Below, one piece after another: positions 8,759 through 15,428 of a DNA stretch of 64,000 nucleotides. The position numbers and the translations under genes were made by a program. The notes under the pieces are model-generated. The model had not been told where the DNA came from. It saw nothing but the letters and a program-made list of their open reading frames with translations, and did no database searches. Every line of letters starts with the position of its first letter. The stretch's first letter is position 1. The stretch comes from an uncultured Spirochaetaceae bacterium. GTDB taxonomy: Bacteria; Spirochaetota; Spirochaetia; Sphaerochaetales; Sphaerochaetaceae. The stretch lies in NCBI GenBank assembly GCA_944389105.1, contig CALXLD010000006.1, positions 62,001 through 126,000 of the forward strand, in the 5' to 3' direction.

Positions 8759-9778
8759 TCATAGGATTTTCTCAATCTCAGCGAAAACCGAATCGGAAAA
8801 TGGTGCTGAGAAGATCTTCTCCCCATTTCTGAAAACCATGACGGATGGGACATCCGGAGCACCGAGCATCTTCTGAAGCTTATCGCTCTTATAGACATCC
8901 ACAACTTCAAGGGCAAGCTTGCCGGAGTTTCTCTTTGCAAACTCCTCTGTAAGTGTCAGGCAGCTTCTGTCATTGGCTTCTGAAGCATTGTAGAAGTAGC
9001 AGAGAACAGTTCCTTCGCGGAGTATTCCATTCTTGAGGGTGTTGATCTCATCAACATAGCGCTCCGCCATATAACCGGCGACAGCACCATCTCCTACACT
9101 TGTGGCAACCTGACGGAGTGTCTTGTGCCTTACATCACCTGCTGCGAAGATTCCAGGTACATTTGTCTCCATATCCTCGTTAGTGAGGATGTAGCCACGG
9201 TTATCAAGCTTAACGAGATCCTTGAATATCGCAGTATTCGGAAGGTATCCGATGAAGAGGAAGCAGCCGTCGACATCAACTGGCATCAGCTCTCCTGTCT
9301 TGAGATTCTTCAGCACAACCTGCTTAAGAACCTCATCACCCTCAAATGAATCAACTGCGGTATTCCAGAGGAACTTCATCTTCTCATTCTGAAGAGCTTT
9401 CTCACGGGCAACCTCGTTTGCATCCATCACGCCTTCATCATGTATTACGGACACAAGGACTTCCGAAGCAAACTTAGTCAGGAACATTCCTTCTTCTATA
9501 GCAGCATCTCCTGAACCGATTACCATTACCTTCTTACCGGTAAAGCGTGCAGCATCGCATGTTGCGCAGAATGAGATTCCCTTATCACAGAACTGGTCCT
9601 CATTCTTAGCACCTGTAAGACGCGGCCTGCCCCCTGTTGCAATGACGACTGCCTTTACATGGTAATCCGTGCGGAATGTTGAGACTACCTTATAGCTCTG
9701 CTTATCCTCAACGCTCTTAACGTCGGTAAGCTTTACCTTGACGCCGAACTTCCTGAACTGCTTATCCATAAGCTTCAT
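8759..9778 (-). CDS. Thioredoxin reductase-like protein lacking its FAD-binding N-terminus, with C-terminal thioredoxin-like domain
   Basis: From ATG 9778 the protein has 339 residues. It starts at MKLMDKQFRKFGV, which corresponds to about residue 65 of E. coli TrxB, so the N-terminal GxGPAG dinucleotide-binding segment for FAD is missing. The rest is well preserved: ATGG at 47-50, the redox motif CATC at 71-74, the NADPH-binding GSGDAA at 88-93 and the second FAD contact FAAGD. About residues 255-339 resemble a thioredoxin fold without a CxxC. The ATG overlaps the yedE stop (ATGA) and GGAGGA lies upstream, so it could be translated. No usual start exists further 5'. Either a real deletion fused the two genes or the sequence has lost bases here. 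Confidence 0.7.
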   Translation of the reverse strand: MKLMDKQFRKFGVKVKLTDVKSVEDKQSYKVVSTFRTDYHVKAVVIATGGRPRLTGAKNEDQFCDKGISFCATCDAARFTGKKVMVIGSGDAAIEEGMFLTKFASEVLVSVIHDEGVMDANEVAREKALQNEKMKFLWNTAVDSFEGDEVLKQVVLKNLKTGELMPVDVDGCFLFIGYLPNTAIFKDLVKLDNRGYILTNEDMETNVPGIFAAGDVRHKTLRQVATSVGDGAVAGYMAERYVDEINTLKNGILREGTVLCYFYNASEANDRSCLTLTEEFAKRNSGKLALEVVDVYKSDKLQKMLGAPDVPSVMVFRNGEKIFSAPFSDSVFAEIEKIL

Positions 9779-10284
9779 GAGCGAAGCCTTCCTCCGACTG
9801 TTGCTCCAATGAATACGAAAAGAAGGAATACCCATCCTGACAGATTGAACTGAGGCAGTGATGAGAAGAGTCCTCCGATGTTACATCCACCAGCAATCTT
9901 TGCACCGAATCCCATGCAGAGACCACCGATGACAGCTGCAGCAACCTGCTTCCAGTGTTTGATCTTCCTTATCTTCCACTGTGCTGCGAGAAGACAGGAA
10001 ATAAGGGCTCCGACAAGAAGACCGATATCTGTCATAGAAGCCTGGTTTCCGAAGAACTTGTATCCCTCAAGACTTCCATTGTAGATAGCCCAGCTATCCG
10101 TATCTATTCCGAAAAGACCTACAAACTTTCCAAACCATGTGAAAAATGGTCCGGAAGCACCCCATGTACCGCTGAAAAGCGCAAGACAGAGTGCAAGGAT
10201 CGTAATCATTACTGCTCCGGTGTAATAAGACCATTCTGTCTTGAGGAGCCTATCATAAAGTGTCGGGTTCTTCTGTTCTTCCAT
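9775..10284 (-). CDS. YeeE/YedE family sulfur (thiosulfate/selenium) transporter
   Basis: About 169 residues with four hydrophobic segments. The motif GFGAKIAGGCNIGGLFSS, with a central Cys, is the signature of YeeE/YedE proteins, which import thiosulfate or related sulfur or selenium species. The start is taken as ATG 10284, 9 bp after the tusA stop and behind AAGGTG; GTG 10290 is an alternative. The protein ends abruptly at GATVGGRLRS, whereas relatives usually carry a few more residues; the truncated trxB begins exactly there. With tusA upstream it forms a tusA-yedE-trxB set for sulfur uptake and trafficking. Confidence 0.82.
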   Translation of the reverse strand: MEEQKNPTLYDRLLKTEWSYYTGAVMITILALCLALFSGTWGASGPFFTWFGKFVGLFGIDTDSWAIYNGSLEGYKFFGNQASMTDIGLLVGALISCLLAAQWKIRKIKHWKQVAAAVIGGLCMGFGAKIAGGCNIGGLFSSLPQFNLSGWVFLLFVFIGATVGGRLRS

Positions 10285-10293
10285 TTTCACACC

Positions 10294-10515
10294 TTATTTC
10301 TCAATAGTTACTTCCCATTCGCCTTCACCGACTTCCTCGATGTCGACATTGTAGCCCTGGCTGCGAGCCCAGTCCGGAACATTCTTCATAGCGCATGTAT
10401 GGTCGATACCGACAACGAGGATATCACCCTTCTGCATGCTCTCAAGCTCTTTCTGAGTCTTCATAAGTGGGACAGGACAAGCCTCACCGAGGCAATCAAG
10501 ATAACGTTCAGCCAT
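10294..10515 (-). CDS. TusA/YedF-like sulfurtransferase
   Basis: A 73-residue protein with the TusA fold and the CPxP motif at 13-16 (EACPVPLMKT), Cys13 being the persulfide carrier. Such proteins relay sulfur, or in YedF-type relatives selenium, between desulfurases, transporters and acceptors. A strong AAGGAGG site precedes ATG 10515. It is the first gene of the tusA-yedE-trxB operon, so it probably receives the sulfur species brought in by YedE. Confidence 0.88.
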   Translation of the reverse strand: MAERYLDCLGEACPVPLMKTQKELESMQKGDILVVGIDHTCAMKNVPDWARSQGYNVDIEEVGEGEWEVTIEK

Positions 10516-10657
10516 ATTTTCCTCCTTACAGCTGTATTTAAAACTTGAAGAAGTCTACCAATACTTCCAGAATCACGGTTTTTGGCAGAATTATGCCGGA
10601 TTATCATAATTATTGAGAATTTTCAGGGCAGGATGACAATCACAGGAGAAAAGCATA

Positions 10658-11884
10658 ATGTCTAACAGTATGAAAGCATACGAAAGATTTCTGGATTATA
10701 TCTCATTTGATACACAGTCTGATTCAGCTTCAGAAACATTCCCATCGACTGCAAAGCAGCTTAAACTTGCAAGCCATCTCGAAGCCGAACTGAAGGCAAT
10801 GGGAATCGAGGCGGAACTCGATGGAAACGGATATGTATATGGAAGAATCCCAGCTTCTCAAGGGTGTGAAAATAAGAAAGGCTTTGCGCTTATAGCACAT
10901 ATGGACACAGCCCTTGAGGTATCGGGAGAAAATGTCAGAGCAAGGATTGTAGATTACAAAGGCGGCGACATAATCCTGAATGAGGAGCTTGGCATTGTCA
11001 CAAGGCTCTCCGATTTCCCGGAACTTGCAGAGAGTATCGGAGAACATCTGATCGTAACTGATGGAACAACACTTCTAGGTGCAGATGACAAAGCAGGGAT
11101 TGCAGAGATAATGACAATGGCAGAGCGCCTTATGACGGACAACTCTCTCCCGCATCCGGAAATAATCATAGTCTTCACACCTGATGAGGAAATAGGAAAT
11201 GGTGTTGATAGAATCAATATGGAAAATATCCCTGTCCCATTCGGATACACTGTAGACGGAGGTGCTGTAGGAAGGCTTGAATATGAGACATTCAATGCTT
11301 CCGAGGCTATTGTCAGAGTCCATGGGGTATCAGTCCATCCGGGATCAGCAAAAAACAAGATGAAGAACGCAATCCTGATAGCTATGGAATACGCAGCCCT
11401 CCTTCCCCAGCATGAGATTCCTTTCTGCACAGAAAAAAGGGAGGGATTCTACCATCTTGGGGAATTCGAGGGAACAGTAGAGAACGCTGTCCTTTCATAC
11501 CTCCTTAGGGATCATGATTACGAAAAGCTCAGGGAAAAAGAGGAAATGATGAAGAATGCTGCCTCTTTCATCAACATGAAATACGGAGATAATACCATAG
11601 AGCTTTCCATCAGGAAGATGTACCGCAATATGGGAGAAGAGGTCAGAAAGCATCCGGAGATCATCAAAGCTGCCTACGATGCAATGGAAGAGCTGGGAAT
11701 CAGTGTCATTACAGAACCGATAAGGGGCGGTACGGATGGATGCAGGCTGTCTTTTATGGGACTGCCATGTCCGAACCTCTGCACAGGCGGTTATAATGCC
11801 CACAGCCGGCATGAATATGTCTCTGTAGAATCCCTGGAGAAATGCACAGAGATACTTATAAAGCTCGCTGAGAAACTGGCATGA
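10658..11884 (+). CDS. pepT: Peptidase T (tripeptide aminopeptidase)
   Basis: A 408-residue M20 family metallopeptidase removing the N-terminal residue of tripeptides in the cytoplasm. Metal ligands are visible: His81 and Asp83 in AHMDT, Asp in LLGADDKAG, the catalytic Glu pair in TPDEEIG, Asp in TVDGG and the final His in GGYNAHSRHE. The length equals that of E. coli PepT (408). The start follows GGAGAAAA by 8 bp. It is transcribed alone and converges on the EamA gene. Confidence 0.93.
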   Translation: MSNSMKAYERFLDYISFDTQSDSASETFPSTAKQLKLASHLEAELKAMGIEAELDGNGYVYGRIPASQGCENKKGFALIAHMDTALEVSGENVRARIVDYKGGDIILNEELGIVTRLSDFPELAESIGEHLIVTDGTTLLGADDKAGIAEIMTMAERLMTDNSLPHPEIIIVFTPDEEIGNGVDRINMENIPVPFGYTVDGGAVGRLEYETFNASEAIVRVHGVSVHPGSAKNKMKNAILIAMEYAALLPQHEIPFCTEKREGFYHLGEFEGTVENAVLSYLLRDHDYEKLREKEEMMKNAASFINMKYGDNTIELSIRKMYRNMGEEVRKHPEIIKAAYDAMEELGISVITEPIRGGTDGCRLSFMGLPCPNLCTGGYNAHSRHEYVSVESLEKCTEILIKLAEKLA

Positions 11885-11904
11885 TTCCCGCTGAGCCTGC
11901 CTGC

Positions 11905-12813
11905 TCAGGAAGGCTTGCGGCTATTCGCGATATACACTCCTGCGATAATCACTGCAGCACCGATTGCCTGCTGCAGTGTAAACGGTTCATCTAAAATCAA
12001 TGCACCCGCGATAATCGAAACAACTGTCGCAACACCGATGAAAGAAGATGTTCTGTTGACCCCAATCCTCGCTATCGCGGCATTTGACAGGAAGAATGCA
12101 AGAATTGAACACCCGATTCCCTGATACAGAATAGCAGAAAGAAAATTCCTGTTAGTAAAAGGAAGCTTCACCAATTCAGCGAAATTCCCATTCATTGCAG
12201 CTTCAGAAAGCGCAAGGACAACAAACAGGGAAGCCCCTGCTGCAAGCATGGAAAATGTAATCTCCGCCTCCGAAAAAGATGCAGCCTTTTCCACAAAGAC
12301 ACTGTACAGCGCGTATGAGAATACAGCGATGAGGAGCGAAAGGTAACCGATTGCTGACAAGCTCGATGAAGAACTGACTGCAAATACCGTTATGATGATT
12401 CCGATAAGCGTTACAAGAACACCTGCAATCTGGGCTTTTCCAGGCTTCTTTCTGAGAATGACTGCAGAAGCTATCAATGAAACAACAGGAATACATGCCA
12501 GCAGCACCCCGCTTTCCGAAGCTGTTGTATTGTTTATGCCAGCTGTCTCCGCAATGAAATATATACATGGACTGCATATAGCAACCGCAAAAAGAGGTTT
12601 CAATGACCGGCCCTTCAGATTCACCTTGACAACATGAAAGGCTACCAAAGCACCCATTACTATAACAGCGATGAAGAAGCGCCATCCAAGAAGAGCCAGA
12701 CCACTTGCGTTTTCCGTTGCCTGCCTTGTAAATATATAGCTCATGCCGTATAGGATTTCACAGCACAGGGCACACAAACATCCGATTACCTGATTCCTTA
12801 CTTTCACAGCCAA
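11905..12813 (-). CDS. EamA (DMT superfamily) exporter
   Basis: A 302-residue membrane protein with ten hydrophobic segments in two EamA repeats (SYIFTRQATENASGL near the start of repeat 1; LILDEPFTLQQAIG in repeat 2). Members export or import small metabolites such as amino acids. No substrate can be assigned. Between it and pepT lies a CTGAGC/GCTCAG hairpin (11893-11910) that could serve as a shared terminator. Confidence 0.85.
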   Translation of the reverse strand: MAVKVRNQVIGCLCALCCEILYGMSYIFTRQATENASGLALLGWRFFIAVIVMGALVAFHVVKVNLKGRSLKPLFAVAICSPCIYFIAETAGINNTTASESGVLLACIPVVSLIASAVILRKKPGKAQIAGVLVTLIGIIITVFAVSSSSSLSAIGYLSLLIAVFSYALYSVFVEKAASFSEAEITFSMLAAGASLFVVLALSEAAMNGNFAELVKLPFTNRNFLSAILYQGIGCSILAFFLSNAAIARIGVNRTSSFIGVATVVSIIAGALILDEPFTLQQAIGAAVIIAGVYIANSRKPS

Positions 12814-12897
12814 TACCCAATCTGCAGGTTTTTACCACCCTGACGGCTCCCTATTTTACGACAGATAGCCACCAGAGCAATACATGGTTCAATCACT

Positions 12898-12926
12898 TTG
12901 ACTGTTTCAGGATTTCTAGTGATAAT
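12898..12926 (+). promoter_or_regulatory. Sigma-70 promoter of antitoxin-like RNA 1
   Basis: TTGACT (12898-12903), 17-bp spacer, GATAAT (12921-12926). The core and spacer recur almost unchanged at 13280-13308. It fires towards a minus-strand peptide gene rather than towards any plus-strand gene. Confidence 0.75.
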
Positions 12927-12932
12927 ATAGAC

Positions 12933-13022
12933 AGAAGGTGGGCAATCCGATAGACGGTCAGCCCCAACCTATTGACCTACAAGAAGGCCGCACCAGTTGG
13001 AAGCTTAGTGGCGGCCTTTCTT
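12933..13022 (+). ncRNA. Putative antisense antitoxin RNA 1
   Basis: An RNA of about 90 nt is predicted from the strong promoter at 12898-12926 to the intrinsic terminator AAGGCCGC (12984-12991) / GCGGCCTT (13011-13018) followed by TCTTATT. It has no coding potential and is antisense to the 3' end of the small peptide gene at 13005-13103. The same hairpin can terminate in both directions. Segment 12939-12963 matches, in reverse orientation, the 5' untranslated region of the toxin message at 13188-13219. Confidence 0.6.
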
Positions 13023-13103
13023 ATTCCCATCATTATGCTTCATGGCCGTTAAGACCAATCCAATTACAACGAAAACAATGCTGAGGATCTCGAAATCACT
13101 CAT
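13005..13103 (-). CDS. Small hydrophobic peptide, type I toxin candidate 1
   Basis: A 32-residue peptide with a short polar start (MSDFE), one hydrophobic helix (about residues 6-20) and a basic tail rich in Lys, Arg and His. This is the layout of type I toxin peptides and holin-like toxins that insert in the inner membrane. A near-perfect ribosome site AAAGGAGGTGAG precedes ATG 13103. The long 5' leader has two hairpins (GGGAGG/CCTCCC and ACAGCT/AGCTGT), and its CCTCCC could alternatively pair with the ribosome site. The 3' end overlaps the convergent RNA. A paralogue follows at 13400-13477. The toxin role is inferred from architecture. Confidence 0.65.
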   Translation of the reverse strand: MSDFEILSIVFVVIGLVLTAMKHNDGNKKGRH

Positions 13104-13279
13104 ACGTCTCACCTCCTTTCAATGATACAGCTTTGACAGCTGTACCATCCGGGAGGGTCAACGACACCTCCCGTCTGTGTGACAAGAGGCTGACCGCCTA
13201 CCGCTAGGCTTATGCCCACAATGCCAATACCACCATAACTGAATAAGAAGGAGAACACAGACCAGAAGCAGATGTTCAT

Positions 13280-13308
13280 TTGACTGTTTCAGGATTTCTG
13301 GTGATAAT
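13280..13308 (+). promoter_or_regulatory. Sigma-70 promoter of antitoxin-like RNA 2
   Basis: TTGACT (13280-13285), 17-bp spacer, GATAAT (13303-13308). The spacer differs from that of promoter 1 by a single base, showing that the whole unit is duplicated. Confidence 0.75.
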
Positions 13309-13314
13309 ATGAAT

Positions 13315-13408
13315 AGAAGTGGGCGCACCGATGAACGGTAGCTTCACCTAGTTTTAAGAACGAAAACCGTCCTAGCTTTTGGCGAAGCGTAAGGGCGGTT
13401 TATCTTTT
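13315..13408 (+). ncRNA. Putative antisense antitoxin RNA 2
   Basis: Predicted from the promoter at 13280-13308 to a strong hairpin (AAACCGTCCT at 13365-13374 with AGGGCGGTTT at 13392-13401) followed by ATCTTTT. It is antisense to the stop region of peptide 2. Segment 13330-13348 resembles the reverse complement of 13511-13531 in the toxin 5' leader. It is non-coding. Confidence 0.58.
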
Positions 13409-13477
13409 GAACACAGCTATCAGCAATCCGATGACAGTAAAGACAATCATCAGGATGTAATACGTTTCTGAATCCAT
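13400..13477 (-). CDS. Small hydrophobic peptide, type I toxin candidate 2
   Basis: A 25-residue peptide: MDSETYY, a hydrophobic stretch ILMIVFTVIGLLIAVF and a KR end. It is a paralogue of the 13005-13103 peptide, sharing the acidic start, the VIGL core and the basic tail. AAGGAGGTGATG lies before ATG 13477. It faces a convergent RNA exactly as in unit 1. It is too short for normal gene finders. Confidence 0.63.
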   Translation of the reverse strand: MDSETYYILMIVFTVIGLLIAVFKR

Positions 13478-13617
13478 AGACATCACCTCCTTCATCTTCT
13501 TTCGGAGAATCGGGAAGCAACCATTACCATCTTCAGTTCATTCGCAAAGTAAATGCAGCATCAAGGCAGTACAGTACAATTACCTTGAGAAAACCATCTG
13601 CTTCTATAGCCCGTGTC

Positions 13618-13646
13618 TTGAACGAATCATATTCTTCTGTTAAACT
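13618..13646 (+). promoter_or_regulatory. Promoter of tRNA-Cys
   Basis: TTGAAC (13618-13623), 17-bp spacer, TAAACT (13641-13646), ending 20 bp before the mature tRNA 5' end. Confidence 0.7.
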
Positions 13647-13666
13647 TACCAAACGATCGATATTGC

Positions 13667-13741
13667 GGTGCGATACCCAAGCGGCCTAAGGGGACGGTCT
13701 GCAAAACCGTTTTTTCATCGGTTCGAATCCGATTCGCACCT
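13667..13741 (+). tRNA. tRNA-Cys (GCA)
   Basis: The cloverleaf closes fully: acceptor GGTGCGA/TCGCACC, D stem CCC/GGG, anticodon stem ACGGT/ACCGT around loop CTGCAAA with anticodon GCA, T stem ATCGG/CCGAT around TTCGAAT, discriminator T. CCA is not encoded. Confidence 0.95.
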
Positions 13742-13746
13742 TTCTG

Positions 13747-13781
13747 AAAACTCCTTGTGGTATCAGGGAGTTTTCTTTTTC
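13747..13781 (+). terminator. Intrinsic terminator of tRNA-Cys
   Basis: AAAACTCC / GGAGTTTT stem with a 12-nt loop followed by CTTTTTC. The hairpin after tRNA-Ala (36467-36497) has a very similar stem and loop. Confidence 0.8.
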
Positions 13782-13879
13782 TGCTTTACAAGTCTATTGT
13801 TCTTCATGATTTCTCCAAGAGCATATAGAAGAAAACATTATTTTCCCTTACCATTAGAAGGGATAGGAGAATAATTTCT

Positions 13880-13915
13880 ATGCTTTGCATTGCAGCAGCT
13901 CCCTGCGAAGCCTGA
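13880..13915 (+). CDS. Possible 11-residue leader peptide of the MFS gene
   Basis: ATG 13880 follows AGGAGA and encodes MLCIAAAPCEA before a TGA. Its last codons form the first arm of a long imperfect hairpin (13907-13922 with 13948-13966) that ends before the MFS ribosome site. This is the layout of translational attenuators of efflux genes. There is no experimental or comparative support. Confidence 0.35.
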   Translation: MLCIAAAPCEA

Positions 13916-13966
13916 AGCGGACGGCCGCATGGAGCAAGAATAAACAAGTCCGCCAGGCTTTGCTTC
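13907..13966 (+). promoter_or_regulatory. Leader hairpin before the MFS gene
   Basis: Arm 13907-13922 pairs with 13948-13966 (GCGGAC/GTCCGC, CCTG/CAGG, GAAGC/GCTTC with small bulges). There is no T-run after it, so transcription termination is unlikely; control of translation is possible. Confidence 0.4.
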
Positions 13967-13990
13967 AGAAAGTCATAAAGGAGCAAAGCA

Positions 13991-15265
13991 ATGAAAGACA
14001 AAAAGAAATTCAGCAATTTCATATTATTATGGGCAACCCAGACGCTTTCCCGTCTTGGTTCTTCATTAACGCCATTTGCACTTATTCTGTGGGCATATGG
14101 GGAGACAGGATCTGCATTCAGCACAGCACTTCTGACTGTATCGTCATATGTGCCATATATCCTTCTCTCGCTTCCTGTCGGAACGCTGACAGACAGAATG
14201 AATAAGAAACGCCTGATGCTTGCCTCCGATACAGTCGCAGCATCATGTACCCTCTCGATACTCTTCGTGTGGCTATCAGGGAACCTGCAGCTATGGCATC
14301 TCTATCTTGTGAACTGCATAACCGGAACAGCACAGGCATTCCAGCAGCCTGCAAGCGAAGTTGCCACGACACTTGTCACGCCTGAAGACAAATACCAGAA
14401 GGCAGGAAGCCTCAATGCTCTTGCATACAGCGTAATCAACATGGCTTCCCCTGTCATAGCAACAGCACTGTATTCCATAGGAGGCTTGACTTCTGTAATC
14501 GCAGCAGATCTCTCAACTTTCACCATAGCATTCCTTTCGCTGCTGTTCTTCGTCAGGATTCCGGAAGCTAAGAATGAGGCAAGGAAAGAAAGCCATATCA
14601 TGATGGATCTGAAAGAGGCGCTGGATTTTCTGAAGGAGAACATCGGGATACTGCAGGTAATACTCTTTCTGGCAGCAATCAATTTCATAGCCTCTATTTA
14701 TAATGCAGCGCTACCTGCAATGATCCTCAGCTTTGAAAGTGAGAATGTGCTTGCCGCAGTACAATCCGTAGCAGGAATTGCCATGATTGCAGGAAGCATG
14801 ATTGCAACTGTCATGCCAGTTCCTAAAAGCAGGGTGAAGATGATTATCATCTCGCTCTTCATCTCAATGAGTACCGAGAATTTCATGCTTTCTTTCTTCA
14901 GAAATCCCGTAATGTGGTGTATAGGAGCATTTCTAGGATGGTTATGCATCCCAGTAATGAACACCAATCTGGATGCATTGATGAGAAGCCAGATTCCTTC
15001 TGCTATACAGGGAAGAGTATATTCGGCACGCAATATGCTGCAGTTCTTTACAATCCCGCTTGGGTATCTTGCCGGAGGTTTTCTTGTTGACGATATCTTT
15101 GAACCATTCATGGACGGTAAATCCGGAACTTTCATTAATCAGCTATTCGGAACAGGAAAAGGAGCAGGATCTGCGTTTCTCTTCGCTATAATAGGTGTAA
15201 TGGGAGTACTTGTCTGCGTAATTTTCTCAAGGCTTCGTGCTATGAGAAAACTTGAAGAAAAGTGA
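13991..15265 (+). CDS. MFS transporter, drug-efflux type
   Basis: A 424-residue protein with twelve hydrophobic segments. The N-terminal FSNFILLWATQTLSRLGSS and the loop LPVGTLTDRMNKKRLML (motif A, DRxxRR-like) match the major facilitator group related to MefA/macrolide and permease-type exporters. The start follows AAAGGAGC by 6 bp. It sits alone after tRNA-Cys, with a leader peptide and hairpin upstream, suggesting inducible expression. The substrate is unknown. Confidence 0.87.
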   Translation: MKDKKKFSNFILLWATQTLSRLGSSLTPFALILWAYGETGSAFSTALLTVSSYVPYILLSLPVGTLTDRMNKKRLMLASDTVAASCTLSILFVWLSGNLQLWHLYLVNCITGTAQAFQQPASEVATTLVTPEDKYQKAGSLNALAYSVINMASPVIATALYSIGGLTSVIAADLSTFTIAFLSLLFFVRIPEAKNEARKESHIMMDLKEALDFLKENIGILQVILFLAAINFIASIYNAALPAMILSFESENVLAAVQSVAGIAMIAGSMIATVMPVPKSRVKMIIISLFISMSTENFMLSFFRNPVMWCIGAFLGWLCIPVMNTNLDALMRSQIPSAIQGRVYSARNMLQFFTIPLGYLAGGFLVDDIFEPFMDGKSGTFINQLFGTGKGAGSAFLFAIIGVMGVLVCVIFSRLRAMRKLEEK

Positions 15266-15285
15266 ATTGCTGCTATCTAAACCAT

Positions 15286-15311
15286 TTTGCCATCCAGCGC
15301 TGGATGGCAAA
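15286..15311. repeat. 26-bp perfect palindrome after the MFS gene
   Basis: TTTGCCATCCAGC at 15286-15298 is followed immediately by its exact reverse complement at 15299-15311. It lies 20 bp after the MFS stop. There is no T-run on the plus strand, so it could be a terminator stem or a protein-binding site. A 42-codon ORF (15304-15432) starts inside it and is probably fortuitous. Confidence 0.6.
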
Positions 15312-15428
15312 TATTAAAAAAGTACTCTTCGATACAGTAGCAACGCTTTGCAGTAATAACTGGAAGGAGGGTCATATCCTTTCAGAGAGAAGAAGACTAC
15401 CTCCTGAGGATGTAACTAGGATGTCGGA

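Noticed and set aside
12898..13408. Par/Fst-like arrangement for the toxin units
   Set aside because: In par systems direct DNA repeats make the two convergent RNAs complementary at their 5' ends. Here the arms are inverted, so the RNAs are alike in these segments, not complementary.
13668..13874. ORF across tRNA-Cys, and similarly 36299-36571 across tRNA-Ala
   Set aside because: Both are chance frames through tRNA genes and their terminators.
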